14,696 nt of DNA from a bacterium (GTDB lineage: Bacteria; Patescibacteriota; Minisyncoccia; Phycocordibacterales; GCA-002787175), in the NCBI GenBank assembly GCA_030689285.1, contig JAUYJM010000066.1, positions 1 through 14,696 on the forward strand, read 5' to 3'. A program made the position numbers and the translations under genes. Within the stretch, counting starts at the first letter, position 1. The number at the start of each line of letters is the position of its first letter. This document shows positions 1 through 6,338 of the stretch, piece by piece. Below the pieces are notes generated by a model. It made no database searches and was not told where the DNA came from. It worked only from the letters and a program-made list of their open reading frames with translations.

Positions 1-2
1 AA

Positions 3-260
3 AATCTGGCCGAACAGCTATCCTACACGGCGGAGAAGTCCCTCAAAGACGCGGGCGACAAAGTGCCGGCGGATTTAAAGAAAACCATTGAAGAAAAAAT
101 CGTCGCGCTTAAAACAGTACAGAGTGGACAAGACGTGGGCGCTATAAAATCGGCAAGCGAGGCACTGTCGGTGGAAATGCAGAAAATTGGCTCGCATATG
201 AATGCAAGCAGTAACCAAGATACAAGAAACAATAACCAAACGGAAGAGAAGAAAGGGTAG
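3..260 (+). CDS. dnaK: Chaperone DnaK, C-terminal end (partial)
   Basis: This is the last 85 codons of an Hsp70; the start lies before the window. The segment opens with NLAEQLSYTAEKSLKDAGDK and continues with VPADLKKTIEEKIVALKTV, the typical alpha-helical lid subdomain of bacterial DnaK, which closes over substrate peptide held by the beta-sandwich. After the helices comes a short polar tail rich in Asn and Gln that ends in EEKKG. The usual acidic EEV-type end of DnaK is not visible. A strong terminator follows about 65 bases after the stop, and dnaJ lies 360 bases downstream on the same strand, the classical dnaK-dnaJ order. Assignment rests on the lid sequence and on the neighbouring dnaJ; the ATPase domain is not in view. 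Confidence 0.88.
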   Translation, partial: NLAEQLSYTAEKSLKDAGDKVPADLKKTIEEKIVALKTVQSGQDVGAIKSASEALSVEMQKIGSHMNASSNQDTRNNNQTEEKKG

Positions 261-263
261 GGA

Positions 264-317
264 GTTGTAAATGTTGGAATTGTTGTAAATGTTTTAATTG
301 TTTTAGTTGTTGTAAAT
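264..317 (+). repeat. Degenerate 9-base tandem repeat, six units
   Basis: Directly after the dnaK stop there are six 9-base units of the pattern GTTgtAAaT. Units 1, 3 and 6 are identical (GTTGTAAAT); the others read GTTGGAATT, GTTTTAATT and GTTTTAGTT. The period keeps the dnaK frame, so readthrough would give a short Val/Asn/Leu-rich tail, but the stop at 258-260 is intact. It lies between the stop codon and the terminator, so it is probably transcribed 3' untranslated sequence. No function can be named. Confidence 0.6.
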
Positions 318-323
318 GGAAAG

Positions 324-362
324 AAAACCGTCTGGAATCCGAAATGGATCCAGTCGGTTTTT
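324..362 (+). terminator. Rho-independent terminator of dnaK
   Basis: The arm AAAACCGTCTGG (324-335) pairs with CCAGTCGGTTTT (350-361) with a single T/T mismatch. The inner bases GGAATCC and GGATCC extend the stem with a one-base bulge around a short AT-rich loop. The right arm runs into TTTTT at 358-362, with further T-rich sequence after it. Position just after dnaK and ahead of the dnaJ promoter fits an intrinsic terminator that separates dnaK transcription from dnaJ. Confidence 0.75.
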
Positions 363-415
363 CGTTGACTTTGTTTTTTCCTCCTCGGTTTCTGCTCGCA
401 TTTCGTGATTTCTAC

Positions 416-443
416 TTGAAATATCCAAAGGAGAGTGTATAAT
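416..443 (+). promoter_or_regulatory. Sigma70-type promoter upstream of dnaJ
   Basis: TTGAAA at 416-421 and a perfect TATAAT at 438-443 are separated by 16 bases. The predicted start near 450 falls at the first bases of the palindromic element at 447-607, so a transcript from here would carry the whole element as a ~170-base 5' leader of dnaJ. The last four bases of the -10 box belong to the direct repeat TAATCAA that flanks the element. With the element removed, TATAAT would sit only 10 bases from the dnaJ ATG. Confidence 0.6.
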
Positions 444-446
444 CAA

Positions 447-607
447 CTTTGAGTTACGAAACTCGCTTCCGATGGATTACTTTTCAATTTCGAGCGAGGC
501 GAAGCAAAAATGATGAGGCATATACAACGTATCTGTTGAATAATTTTTGCAAAGCCGTAGCCGAAATTGAAAAGAAAGACGCGGATTTGGAGTTTCGTAA
601 TTCAAAG
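447..607 (+). mobile_element. MITE-like nested palindrome, copy 1 (upstream of dnaJ)
   Basis: A 161-bp element with terminal inverted repeats. The left end CTTTGAGTTACGAAACTC (447-464) matches the reverse complement of the right end (590-607) at all but one base. Inside are two more paired segments: CTTTTCAATTTCG at 480-492 with its complement at 562-574, and GCAAAAAT at 504-511 with ATTTTTGC at 543-550, leaving a 31-base loop. The 7-base direct repeat TAATCAA lies immediately outside both ends (440-446 and 608-614), as expected for a target-site duplication. A second, inverted copy at 12773-12932 is identical at 136 of 140 positions outside the loop core 512-532. There is no convincing coding content, so any movement would need a transposase from elsewhere. 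Confidence 0.82.
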
Positions 608-621
608 TAATCAAAGTAAAT

Positions 622-1716
622 ATGTCAAAAAACTATTATGAAGTTCTGGGAGTGGACAAGTCCGCCTCAAAAGACGAAATAAAAAAGGCCTTTAGGAAAA
701 TGGCACATAAATACCATCCGGACAAGGGCGGGGGAGATGAGACCAGATTTAAAGAAGCAAGCGAAGCATATTCGGTGCTTTCAGACGACAAAAAACGAGC
801 GGAATACGACACTTATGGACGTGTCTTTTCAGGCGGCGGAGGAGATGCGGGGGGATTTGCTTCTCAAGGAGGGTCATCAGATTGGGATTTTAGCGGCTTT
901 GCGCAAGGGTTTGGAAGTCAGGGCGGACAGGGATTTGAATTTGATTTGGGCGATATATTCGGCGATTTTTTTGGCGGAAAACAAGATAGGACAAGGAGGG
1001 GCAGGGACGTGTCAATAGATATTACGCTTACATTCGCCGAAGCTATTTTTGGCACAAAACGAAATATTGTTTTAAACAAAACTTCCACCTGCGAGGCGTG
1101 CTCCGGTTCAGGGGCAAAAAGCGGAACTGAATCTATTGCTTGCGGATCTTGTAACGGCAAAGGAAAGATACACGAGACAAAACGCTCCTTTTTAGGGACA
1201 TTTTCAACCAACAAAATGTGTGATAACTGCAGAGGTTCGGGCAAAGTACCCAAAGAAAAGTGCAATACCTGTAATGGAATGGGAATCCTGAAAAAGCCGA
1301 GCGAGATAAACATAAACATACCCGCTGGCATTGATACAGGTGAGATGATACGTCTTTCAGGCGCGGGCGAAGCCGTTTTTGGAGGTGTATCCGGCGACCT
1401 ATATGTAAAGATCCACATTGAACCTCATCCGCACTTGCGAAAGGAAGGCAACAACCTTGTGACCGACCTAAACGTTAAGCTTTCAAGCGCGCTTTTGGGT
1501 GATAAGTACGCGTTAGATACGCTGGACGGACATTTGACCGTGACAATCCCCGCGGGGATTGCGTTTGGGGAAACCTTGCGTGTCCGCGGCAGAGGTGTAC
1601 CCATTTCCGGCGGCAAACGCGGCGACCTTCTTATAAGAGTAAACATAAAACTCCCAGGTAAACTTTCAAGAGAGGCGAAAAAATTGGTTGAAGAGTTAAA
1701 AAAGGAGGGAATGTAG
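622..1716 (+). CDS. dnaJ: Co-chaperone DnaJ (Hsp40)
   Basis: The 364-residue protein stimulates DnaK ATP hydrolysis and delivers unfolded substrates to it. The J domain (about 4-66) carries the catalytic HPD motif at 32-34. A Gly/Phe-rich linker spans about 70-120. Four zinc-finger CxxC pairs follow at C157/C160, C174/C177, C200/C203 and C214/C217, in the usual CxxCxGxG repeats, which makes this a full type I DnaJ rather than a short J protein. The C-terminal substrate-binding beta domains run from about 225 to 350. The ATG at 622 puts the conserved NYYEVLGV at residues 4-11; no Shine-Dalgarno precedes it. It follows dnaK but is separated from it by a terminator, a promoter and a mobile palindrome, so it probably has its own transcript. 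Confidence 0.97.
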   Translation: MSKNYYEVLGVDKSASKDEIKKAFRKMAHKYHPDKGGGDETRFKEASEAYSVLSDDKKRAEYDTYGRVFSGGGGDAGGFASQGGSSDWDFSGFAQGFGSQGGQGFEFDLGDIFGDFFGGKQDRTRRGRDVSIDITLTFAEAIFGTKRNIVLNKTSTCEACSGSGAKSGTESIACGSCNGKGKIHETKRSFLGTFSTNKMCDNCRGSGKVPKEKCNTCNGMGILKKPSEININIPAGIDTGEMIRLSGAGEAVFGGVSGDLYVKIHIEPHPHLRKEGNNLVTDLNVKLSSALLGDKYALDTLDGHLTVTIPAGIAFGETLRVRGRGVPISGGKRGDLLIRVNIKLPGKLSREAKKLVEELKKEGM

Positions 1717-1800
1717 GAGGCAAGACTGAAATATGATTTAGGATTTAAGAGATATGAATTAAGATGAAGACAGGTTTAGGATTTGAGGTTGATGATATTT

Positions 1801-1915
1801 AATGTAAAGTTAAAATATCAAAAATCAAAGTGACAGTCCAAAATGAAAAAATTAGGAAACTATGTCCCACATTTTACGACTTTACATTGTCATTTTGATT
1901 TTTGCTCTTTACATT
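1801..1915. repeat. Imperfect AT-rich inverted repeat
   Basis: The left arm 1801-1835 begins AATGTAAAG and ends with CAAAAATCAAAGTGACA. The right arm 1888-1915 is the reverse complement of AATGTAAAG followed by CAAAAATCAAAATGACA. The arms match at nine bases perfectly and at 16 of 17 in the second block; the left arm has seven extra bases between blocks. The arms are low in complexity. No clear flanking duplication is seen. It may be a decayed foldback element, or simply repetitive spacer. Confidence 0.45.
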
Positions 1916-2059
1916 TTCAATTACAGTTATAAACCATCATCTCGGACATCTGATTTGCGCAAAACTCCTCACCGAAGGAGGTGGTGGACAGCTTTTTTTG
2001 GAAGGAGGAAGTTTATAAAAACGCTCAAACCAGTGTTTTTGTTGGTGCCTAAATTGTGA

Positions 2060-2065
2060 TATAAT
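2060..2065 (+). promoter_or_regulatory. -10 box of a probably leaderless gltX promoter
   Basis: A perfect TATAAT ends seven bases before the gltX ATG at 2072, so the expected transcription start coincides with the start codon. There is no Shine-Dalgarno between them. A -35 box is not obvious; T-rich sequence around 2036-2044 (TTTTTGTTG) is the only candidate. The close spacing suggests a leaderless mRNA. Confidence 0.5.
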
Positions 2066-2071
2066 GGCTCT

Positions 2072-3406
2072 ATGATGGCCGAAAAAAAGATAGTAGTCCG
2101 TATGGCACCCTCTCCCACGGGACCGATGCACATAGGAACTGCCAGAACCGCACTTTTTAACTTTTTGTTTGCCAGGCAAAACAATGGCAAATTTATACTT
2201 CGTATTGAAGACACGGACAAAGAACGTTCCAAGAAAGAATACGAGCGCGGTATAATTGACGGCTTGAAGTGGTTGGGACTTGAATGGGACGAGATGTACA
2301 AACAGTCGGAACGGACGGAAATCTACAAAAAGTATCTTGAACAGCTTATTTCCGAGGGCAAAGCGTACATTTCAAAAGAGACAGCCAAGGAAGGCAAGGG
2401 AGAGGTAGAAGTTGTGCGTTTTAAAAATCCCGGCAAACAAATCACCTTTTTTGATGTTGTAAGAGGAGAAATAACTTTTGACACCGCGGAACTTAAGGAT
2501 TTTGTGATTGCGAAAAATGTCGGCGAACCCCTGTATCATTTTGCCGTGGTTGTGGACGATATGGAAATGAATGTTACGCACATTGTGAGAGGGGAAGACC
2601 ATCTTTCAAATACGCCAAGACAGATACTCATTCAAGAAGCGCTCCGCGCGGATAGGCCGATTTACGTCCACCTGCCACTCATCCTCGCTCCAGATAAAAG
2701 CAAGCTTTCCAAACGAAAGCACGGCGAAACGGTGTCGGTGGAGCATTACAAGAATGAAGGTTTTTTCCCTGAAGCAGTGATAAACTTTTTGGCCCTTTTG
2801 GGCTGGAACCCTGGCACGGTTCAAGAAATTTTTACGTTGAAAGAGTTGGTAGAACAATTTTCGCTTGAAAAACTTCAGAAAAGCGGCGCAGCATTCAATC
2901 TTGAGAAGTTGTTGTGGTTGAACAAAGAGTATTTGAAGCGGGACAAAGGTAGCGTTTTTTTGGTAGAAGCCGAATTGAAAAAGTTTGGTTTGGATGGAGT
3001 GTCAGACGAGATTCTAACGAAGTTATCGCCTTTCATCTTAGAAAGAATTTCTGTTTTAAGCGATGTGCGCAAACTCTTTGACAATGGCGAACTTAGCTAC
3101 TTTTTTTCAAAACCAGAGGTCGGGGCGACCTCGCTTCTTTGGAAGGGTGAAGGCGATGTGGTGGACACATTCCGCACCCTTGAAGCACTTACGGCGCTTT
3201 TAGACGAAATTCCGAAAGAAGATTTCAGCGTTGAAAACATAAAGTCAAAAATTATGCTGTTTGCCGAAAAGGAAGGCAGAGGACGAGTGCTTTGGCCGAT
3301 GAGGTTTGCTCTTTCAGGTAGGGAAAAATCGCCCGACCCTTTTACTCTTGCGTACATTTTGGGCAAAAGCGAGACCATCGCGAGGCTTAAAAATGCTTCA
3401 AACTGA
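2072..3406 (+). CDS. gltX: Glutamyl-tRNA synthetase
   Basis: A class I aminoacyl-tRNA synthetase that charges tRNA with glutamate. At 444 residues it is short for the family (commonly about 470-490). The HIGH motif appears as HIGT at 20-23 inside APSPTGPMHIGTARTALFN, and the KMSKS motif as KLSKR at 211-215. The RGEDHLSNTP block at 173-182 is typical of the catalytic core, and the C-terminal alpha-helical anticodon-binding domain follows from about 300. The zinc-binding segment that many bacterial enzymes carry after the GKAY motif is reduced: residues 97-117 contain no Cys and are clearly shortened. The frame opens with two consecutive ATG codons; the first is chosen from the promoter position. 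The stop TGA overlaps the next gene's ATG by one base, so the two are translationally linked. Confidence 0.96.
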   Translation: MMAEKKIVVRMAPSPTGPMHIGTARTALFNFLFARQNNGKFILRIEDTDKERSKKEYERGIIDGLKWLGLEWDEMYKQSERTEIYKKYLEQLISEGKAYISKETAKEGKGEVEVVRFKNPGKQITFFDVVRGEITFDTAELKDFVIAKNVGEPLYHFAVVVDDMEMNVTHIVRGEDHLSNTPRQILIQEALRADRPIYVHLPLILAPDKSKLSKRKHGETVSVEHYKNEGFFPEAVINFLALLGWNPGTVQEIFTLKELVEQFSLEKLQKSGAAFNLEKLLWLNKEYLKRDKGSVFLVEAELKKFGLDGVSDEILTKLSPFILERISVLSDVRKLFDNGELSYFFSKPEVGATSLLWKGEGDVVDTFRTLEALTALLDEIPKEDFSVENIKSKIMLFAEKEGRGRVLWPMRFALSGREKSPDPFTLAYILGKSETIARLKNASN

Positions 3407-4734
3407 TGAATTTTAAGGCATTTTCAAGAAATTACAGCAAACTTCTGTTTGGGACACTGCTTCTAGCGGTGGTCTTAGTCTTTTTATTGGCTGGCGAGAG
3501 AGTTTTTGGTCAGACGGTGGATGAACTCCAGGACGAAATAAACGGCAGAGCTATTCAGATTCAAGAGCTGGAAGAAGAAATCGCTTTATACAGGGGTCAG
3601 ATAGCCGAAACTAGCGAGCAAGCCAAGACGCTCCAAAATGCCATAAGCCGCCTTGAAACTGAACGTAGGAAACTACTTACCGAAATTGCCTTGACGGAAA
3701 AAAAAATTTCATCGGTAAACGACAGCTTGAGTCAACTGGATTTGAAGATTAAAGCCACTGAAGAAAGTATAACAAAAAATACAGATGCCCTCAGTCAAAT
3801 CATTCGGTCAGTTTATGAAATGGAAGAGAAATCCTTTGTTGAGACTGTCCTTGTAAGTCCGAGTCTTTCTGATGCTTTAAACGGCATTGAAACCCTGGAT
3901 CAGCTTTCAGAGAAACTCAGAGGCAGGGTGGTTGAGCTTCGTGAGTCTAAGGATGAACTCGTGAGGCACAAGTCGGAAAACGAAAATAAAAGGGAAGAAC
4001 TTTTTTCCTTGAAGGAAGACTATTTTGACAGACAAGCGCTTGCTCTGAACAACAAGAAAGAGAAAGATAAACTTTTGGCCTCAACCAAGAGCCAGGAGGC
4101 CATATACAAAAAGGAGCTGGAGATAAGAGAGCAAAAAAAGCAGGCCCTTGAAGCTGAAATTTTTTCGTTTGAATCGGAATTGAAACTCATCACCGACCCT
4201 TCCAGTATTTTGACGCCCAAGCCCGGGGTTTTGTCGTGGCCGCTTGATGAAGTAACGGTTACCCAACAGTTTGGAGAAACCGAATTTTCGCGAGCTAATT
4301 CCGCGATTTACAATGGAAGCGGACATAACGGTGTGGATTTCAGGGCGCCTCGCGGAACCAAAGTTAAATCGGCGCTCCTTGGAGTCGTTGCAGGTACAGG
4401 TAACACGGACCTGGAAAACGGCTGCTACTCGTATGGTAAATGGGTGATGATACATCATCCAAATGGTCTGTCCACGCTCTACGCGCATCTAGATATTATA
4501 AAAGTGAAGACAGGTGACACTTTAGGTACGGGAGACGCGGTGGGTTTTAGCGGCAACACCGGTTATTCCACCGGACCTCATCTGCATTTTGGAGTTTATG
4601 CCACTCAAGGCGTTAGAATTGTGCGTTTCGGCGACGTTAGGAAAAAAACCAATTGTCCAAATATTATGATTCCGGTGGCAGACTTGAGCGCTTATCTAAA
4701 CCCTTTGGCTTATTTACCCGACTTAAAACGCTAA
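3406..4734 (+). CDS. M23 (LytM/EnvC-type) murein endopeptidase with coiled coil
   Basis: A 442-residue secreted or membrane-anchored peptidoglycan hydrolase or hydrolase activator. Residues 13-30 form a hydrophobic signal anchor. Residues 37-262 are a long, charged coiled coil with an interruption near 140-165, as in EnvC and related division factors. The C-terminal M23 domain (about 275-435) holds the zinc ligands H307 and D311 (GHNGVDF) and H394 of the HLH motif (392-394), with H361 in YAHL as the other catalytic histidine, so the domain looks catalytically intact. Cys340 and Cys417 could form a disulfide. The ATG overlaps the gltX TGA by one base, and the next gene starts one base after the stop. 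It probably acts in septal or side-wall cleavage of peptide cross-links; the exact role is not shown by sequence. Confidence 0.92.
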   Translation: MNFKAFSRNYSKLLFGTLLLAVVLVFLLAGERVFGQTVDELQDEINGRAIQIQELEEEIALYRGQIAETSEQAKTLQNAISRLETERRKLLTEIALTEKKISSVNDSLSQLDLKIKATEESITKNTDALSQIIRSVYEMEEKSFVETVLVSPSLSDALNGIETLDQLSEKLRGRVVELRESKDELVRHKSENENKREELFSLKEDYFDRQALALNNKKEKDKLLASTKSQEAIYKKELEIREQKKQALEAEIFSFESELKLITDPSSILTPKPGVLSWPLDEVTVTQQFGETEFSRANSAIYNGSGHNGVDFRAPRGTKVKSALLGVVAGTGNTDLENGCYSYGKWVMIHHPNGLSTLYAHLDIIKVKTGDTLGTGDAVGFSGNTGYSTGPHLHFGVYATQGVRIVRFGDVRKKTNCPNIMIPVADLSAYLNPLAYLPDLKR

Positions 4735-4735
4735 A

Positions 4736-5431
4736 ATGGAGGACTATTTGGTTATAAAAACGCATATTGAGCAGGGAACACTGCACCACGCCTATTGTAT
4801 TGAGGGAAATAAAGACGACGTGCTTCTTGGACTAGAATCTTTTTTGAATGGCGACGGCTTTAAAACGGTCGGAAATCCTGATTTTTCCGATTTAGCTTTT
4901 GCCACTTTTGGAATTGACGAAAGTAGGGCGTTAATTGCCGCCGCTTCCCAAAAGGCCTTTGACGGCAGTTTGAAAATTTTTGTCATTTCCGCCGATAAAA
5001 TAACTTTGGAAGCGCAAAACTCGCTACTGCTTATTTTTGAAGACCCGCCTCCCAACACGCACTTCTTCCTTATCGTTGAGATGATAGGAAATCTTCTACC
5101 AACCTTGCGCTCTCGGGTATATACAGTGAAATTCTTTAAAACCAAGCGCGAAGAAAATCAAGAGTTTTTCCGCTTCGTCAGAGCCGGAACCAGTGAACGA
5201 TTAAAGCTCGCGAATGTGATTTTAAGCGACGAAGAGACCGCCAAGCAGAGAGTCAGAAGTCTTTTTGAGGAGGCGGAAAAGTACCTAGCCGCCGCATTGG
5301 AGCAGGGTGACACCAGAAACCTGAAAGTTTCAGAGGAAGTGGCTAAAATGAGGTCTTACACGGCAGACAGGTCGCCATCATTTAAAATGTTGGTGGAAAA
5401 TCTGGCTTTAATTTTACCGCGCGAGCTTTAA
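4736..5431 (+). CDS. holB: DNA polymerase III delta'-like clamp-loader subunit
   Basis: A 231-residue protein with the clamp-loader AAA+ signature. HHAYCIEG at 17-24 stands at the family's first strand; ITLEAQNSLLLIFEDPPPNT at 89-108 matches the Walker B/sensor region of DnaX and HolB; NLLPTLRSR at 119-127 gives the SRC-type arginine motif, with Val in place of the usual Cys. There is no Walker A loop (GxxGxGK), so it should not bind ATP by itself, as for the delta' subunit. It is shorter than E. coli delta' (about 334 residues), and the C-terminal collar domain appears reduced. It follows the M23 gene by one base and closes the gltX run. A DnaX-like ATPase is excluded by the missing P-loop. 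Confidence 0.78.
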   Translation: MEDYLVIKTHIEQGTLHHAYCIEGNKDDVLLGLESFLNGDGFKTVGNPDFSDLAFATFGIDESRALIAAASQKAFDGSLKIFVISADKITLEAQNSLLLIFEDPPPNTHFFLIVEMIGNLLPTLRSRVYTVKFFKTKREENQEFFRFVRAGTSERLKLANVILSDEETAKQRVRSLFEEAEKYLAAALEQGDTRNLKVSEEVAKMRSYTADRSPSFKMLVENLALILPREL

Positions 5432-5526
5432 AAAGTGTGCAAAGATGAGTGTGTAAAGCTTAGCTTTAAACAATGGGAAGTGTGGTGTAGTTAGGTTTTA
5501 AGCAAACCCCCAAAAACCTTTTGTTT

Positions 5527-5578
5527 ATAGAGTAAGAAACGCCTAATACTCACGAGTATTAGGCGTTTCTTACTCTAT
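5527..5578. repeat. Near-perfect 52-base palindrome
   Basis: Two 25-base arms (5527-5551 and 5554-5578) are exact reverse complements around the two-base centre AC. The left arm begins ATAGAGTAAGAAACG. Neither side has a T-run, so it is not a standard intrinsic terminator in either direction, although such a hairpin could still stop or protect transcripts. It lies mid-gap between the delta'-like gene and frr. The rest of the gap (5432-5717) shows only a small hairpin TAAAGC-tta-GCTTTA at 5454-5468 and a weak AGGTTTT/AAAACCT pair at 5493-5519 followed by TTTTG, which might be a poor terminator. Confidence 0.8.
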
Positions 5579-5678
5579 TCGCGCTCACACCCCCGATGGT
5601 ACAGCTTGCGAAGATCGGACAAAAAAGTTCGGGAATGATGGTGCCCATCTGTCCCTAATTTTCAACAGCGCTCAAGTT

Positions 5679-5705
5679 TTGCCAAAGAGAATAATATGAT
5701 ATACT
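5679..5705 (+). promoter_or_regulatory. Candidate frr promoter
   Basis: TATACT at 5700-5705 lies 12 bases before the frr ATG; TTGCCA at 5679-5684 is a possible -35 box with a short 15-base spacer. The predicted leader would be only about six bases, and no Shine-Dalgarno is present. It agrees with the short-leader arrangement at gltX and proS, but the -35 box is weak. Confidence 0.4.
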
Positions 5706-5717
5706 CCATCCAACGAT

Positions 5718-6269
5718 ATGACATACAACCTTTCATCATTTGATAAAGTCTCGGTGAATATTCGCGAGGGACTTAAAAGAGAGTATGATGGCGTTAGAAC
5801 CAGTCGCGCCACGCCGGCCATTTTGGACAACATTTCCGTAGAATGTTATGGCAGTCTCTGTCCCATAAAACAGGTCGCGTCTATAGTGGCGGAAGGCGCT
5901 AAAACTCTTTTGGTATCTCCTTACGACGTTTCGCAGAATAAAGTGATTGAAAAGGCCATAACCGCAGCTAATTTGGGCCTCTCTATCTCTTCGGATGAAA
6001 AGGGTGTTCGAGTCTCTTTCCCAGAACTTACTTCCGAAAGGCGACAAGCTCTCATAAGGGTGGCGCGTGAAAAATTGGAAGAAGCAAGAATAAAAGTGCG
6101 ACAAGCGCGCGAAGAAGTGTGGAGCGATATCCAGAAAAAGGAGAAAACAGGAGAGGTCGCGGAGGACGACAAATTCCGCTTAAAGGATGAACTTCAGAAA
6201 AAAGTTGATGCTTTAAACAAGGAATTATCGGATACGGCAGACAAAAAAGAGAAGGAAATTTTAGGTTAA
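5718..6269 (+). CDS. frr: Ribosome recycling factor
   Basis: A 183-residue protein, the normal length for RRF, which together with EF-G splits post-termination ribosomes. The N-terminal helix leads to RTSRATPAILDNISVECYGS (28-47), the hallmark block that includes the hinge into the beta domain. The central domain carries the VSPYD segment, and the long C-terminal helices contain ELTSERRQALIRVAREKLEE. In the helix where many bacteria have VRNVRRDA, this protein reads VRQAREEVW, a variation I cannot interpret further. pyrH, the usual upstream partner, is not here. rseP follows 69 bases downstream on the same strand, which matches the classical order apart from the missing uppS, cdsA and dxr. 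Confidence 0.97.
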   Translation: MTYNLSSFDKVSVNIREGLKREYDGVRTSRATPAILDNISVECYGSLCPIKQVASIVAEGAKTLLVSPYDVSQNKVIEKAITAANLGLSISSDEKGVRVSFPELTSERRQALIRVAREKLEEARIKVRQAREEVWSDIQKKEKTGEVAEDDKFRLKDELQKKVDALNKELSDTADKKEKEILG

Positions 6270-6338
6270 CCTTCTTATGAGTTTGGCTTTACAGGCTTTC
6301 GGTCAAACAGATTACGCTATAGACTAATTTTTAAATCA

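Larger units (their letters stand above)
1717..2071. other. 355-base AT-rich gap between dnaJ and gltX
   Basis: No credible gene is seen. The stretch begins with purine-rich degenerate sequence in which TTTAGGATTT occurs twice (1737-1746, 1775-1784). It then holds an imperfect inverted repeat (1801-1915) and ends with the gltX promoter. A possible small hairpin CTCCT-caccga-AGGAG lies near 1965-1980, with a T-run shortly after but not adjacent, so it is not called as a terminator. A 65-codon open frame from 1862 is an artefact of the inverted repeat. Confidence 0.5.

Noticed and set aside
1862..2059. A 65-codon open frame with a hydrophobic start on the plus strand
   Set aside because: Its first half is one arm of the imperfect inverted repeat at 1801-1915, and the rest is low-complexity basic sequence that runs into the gltX promoter. 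No start signal or family resemblance.
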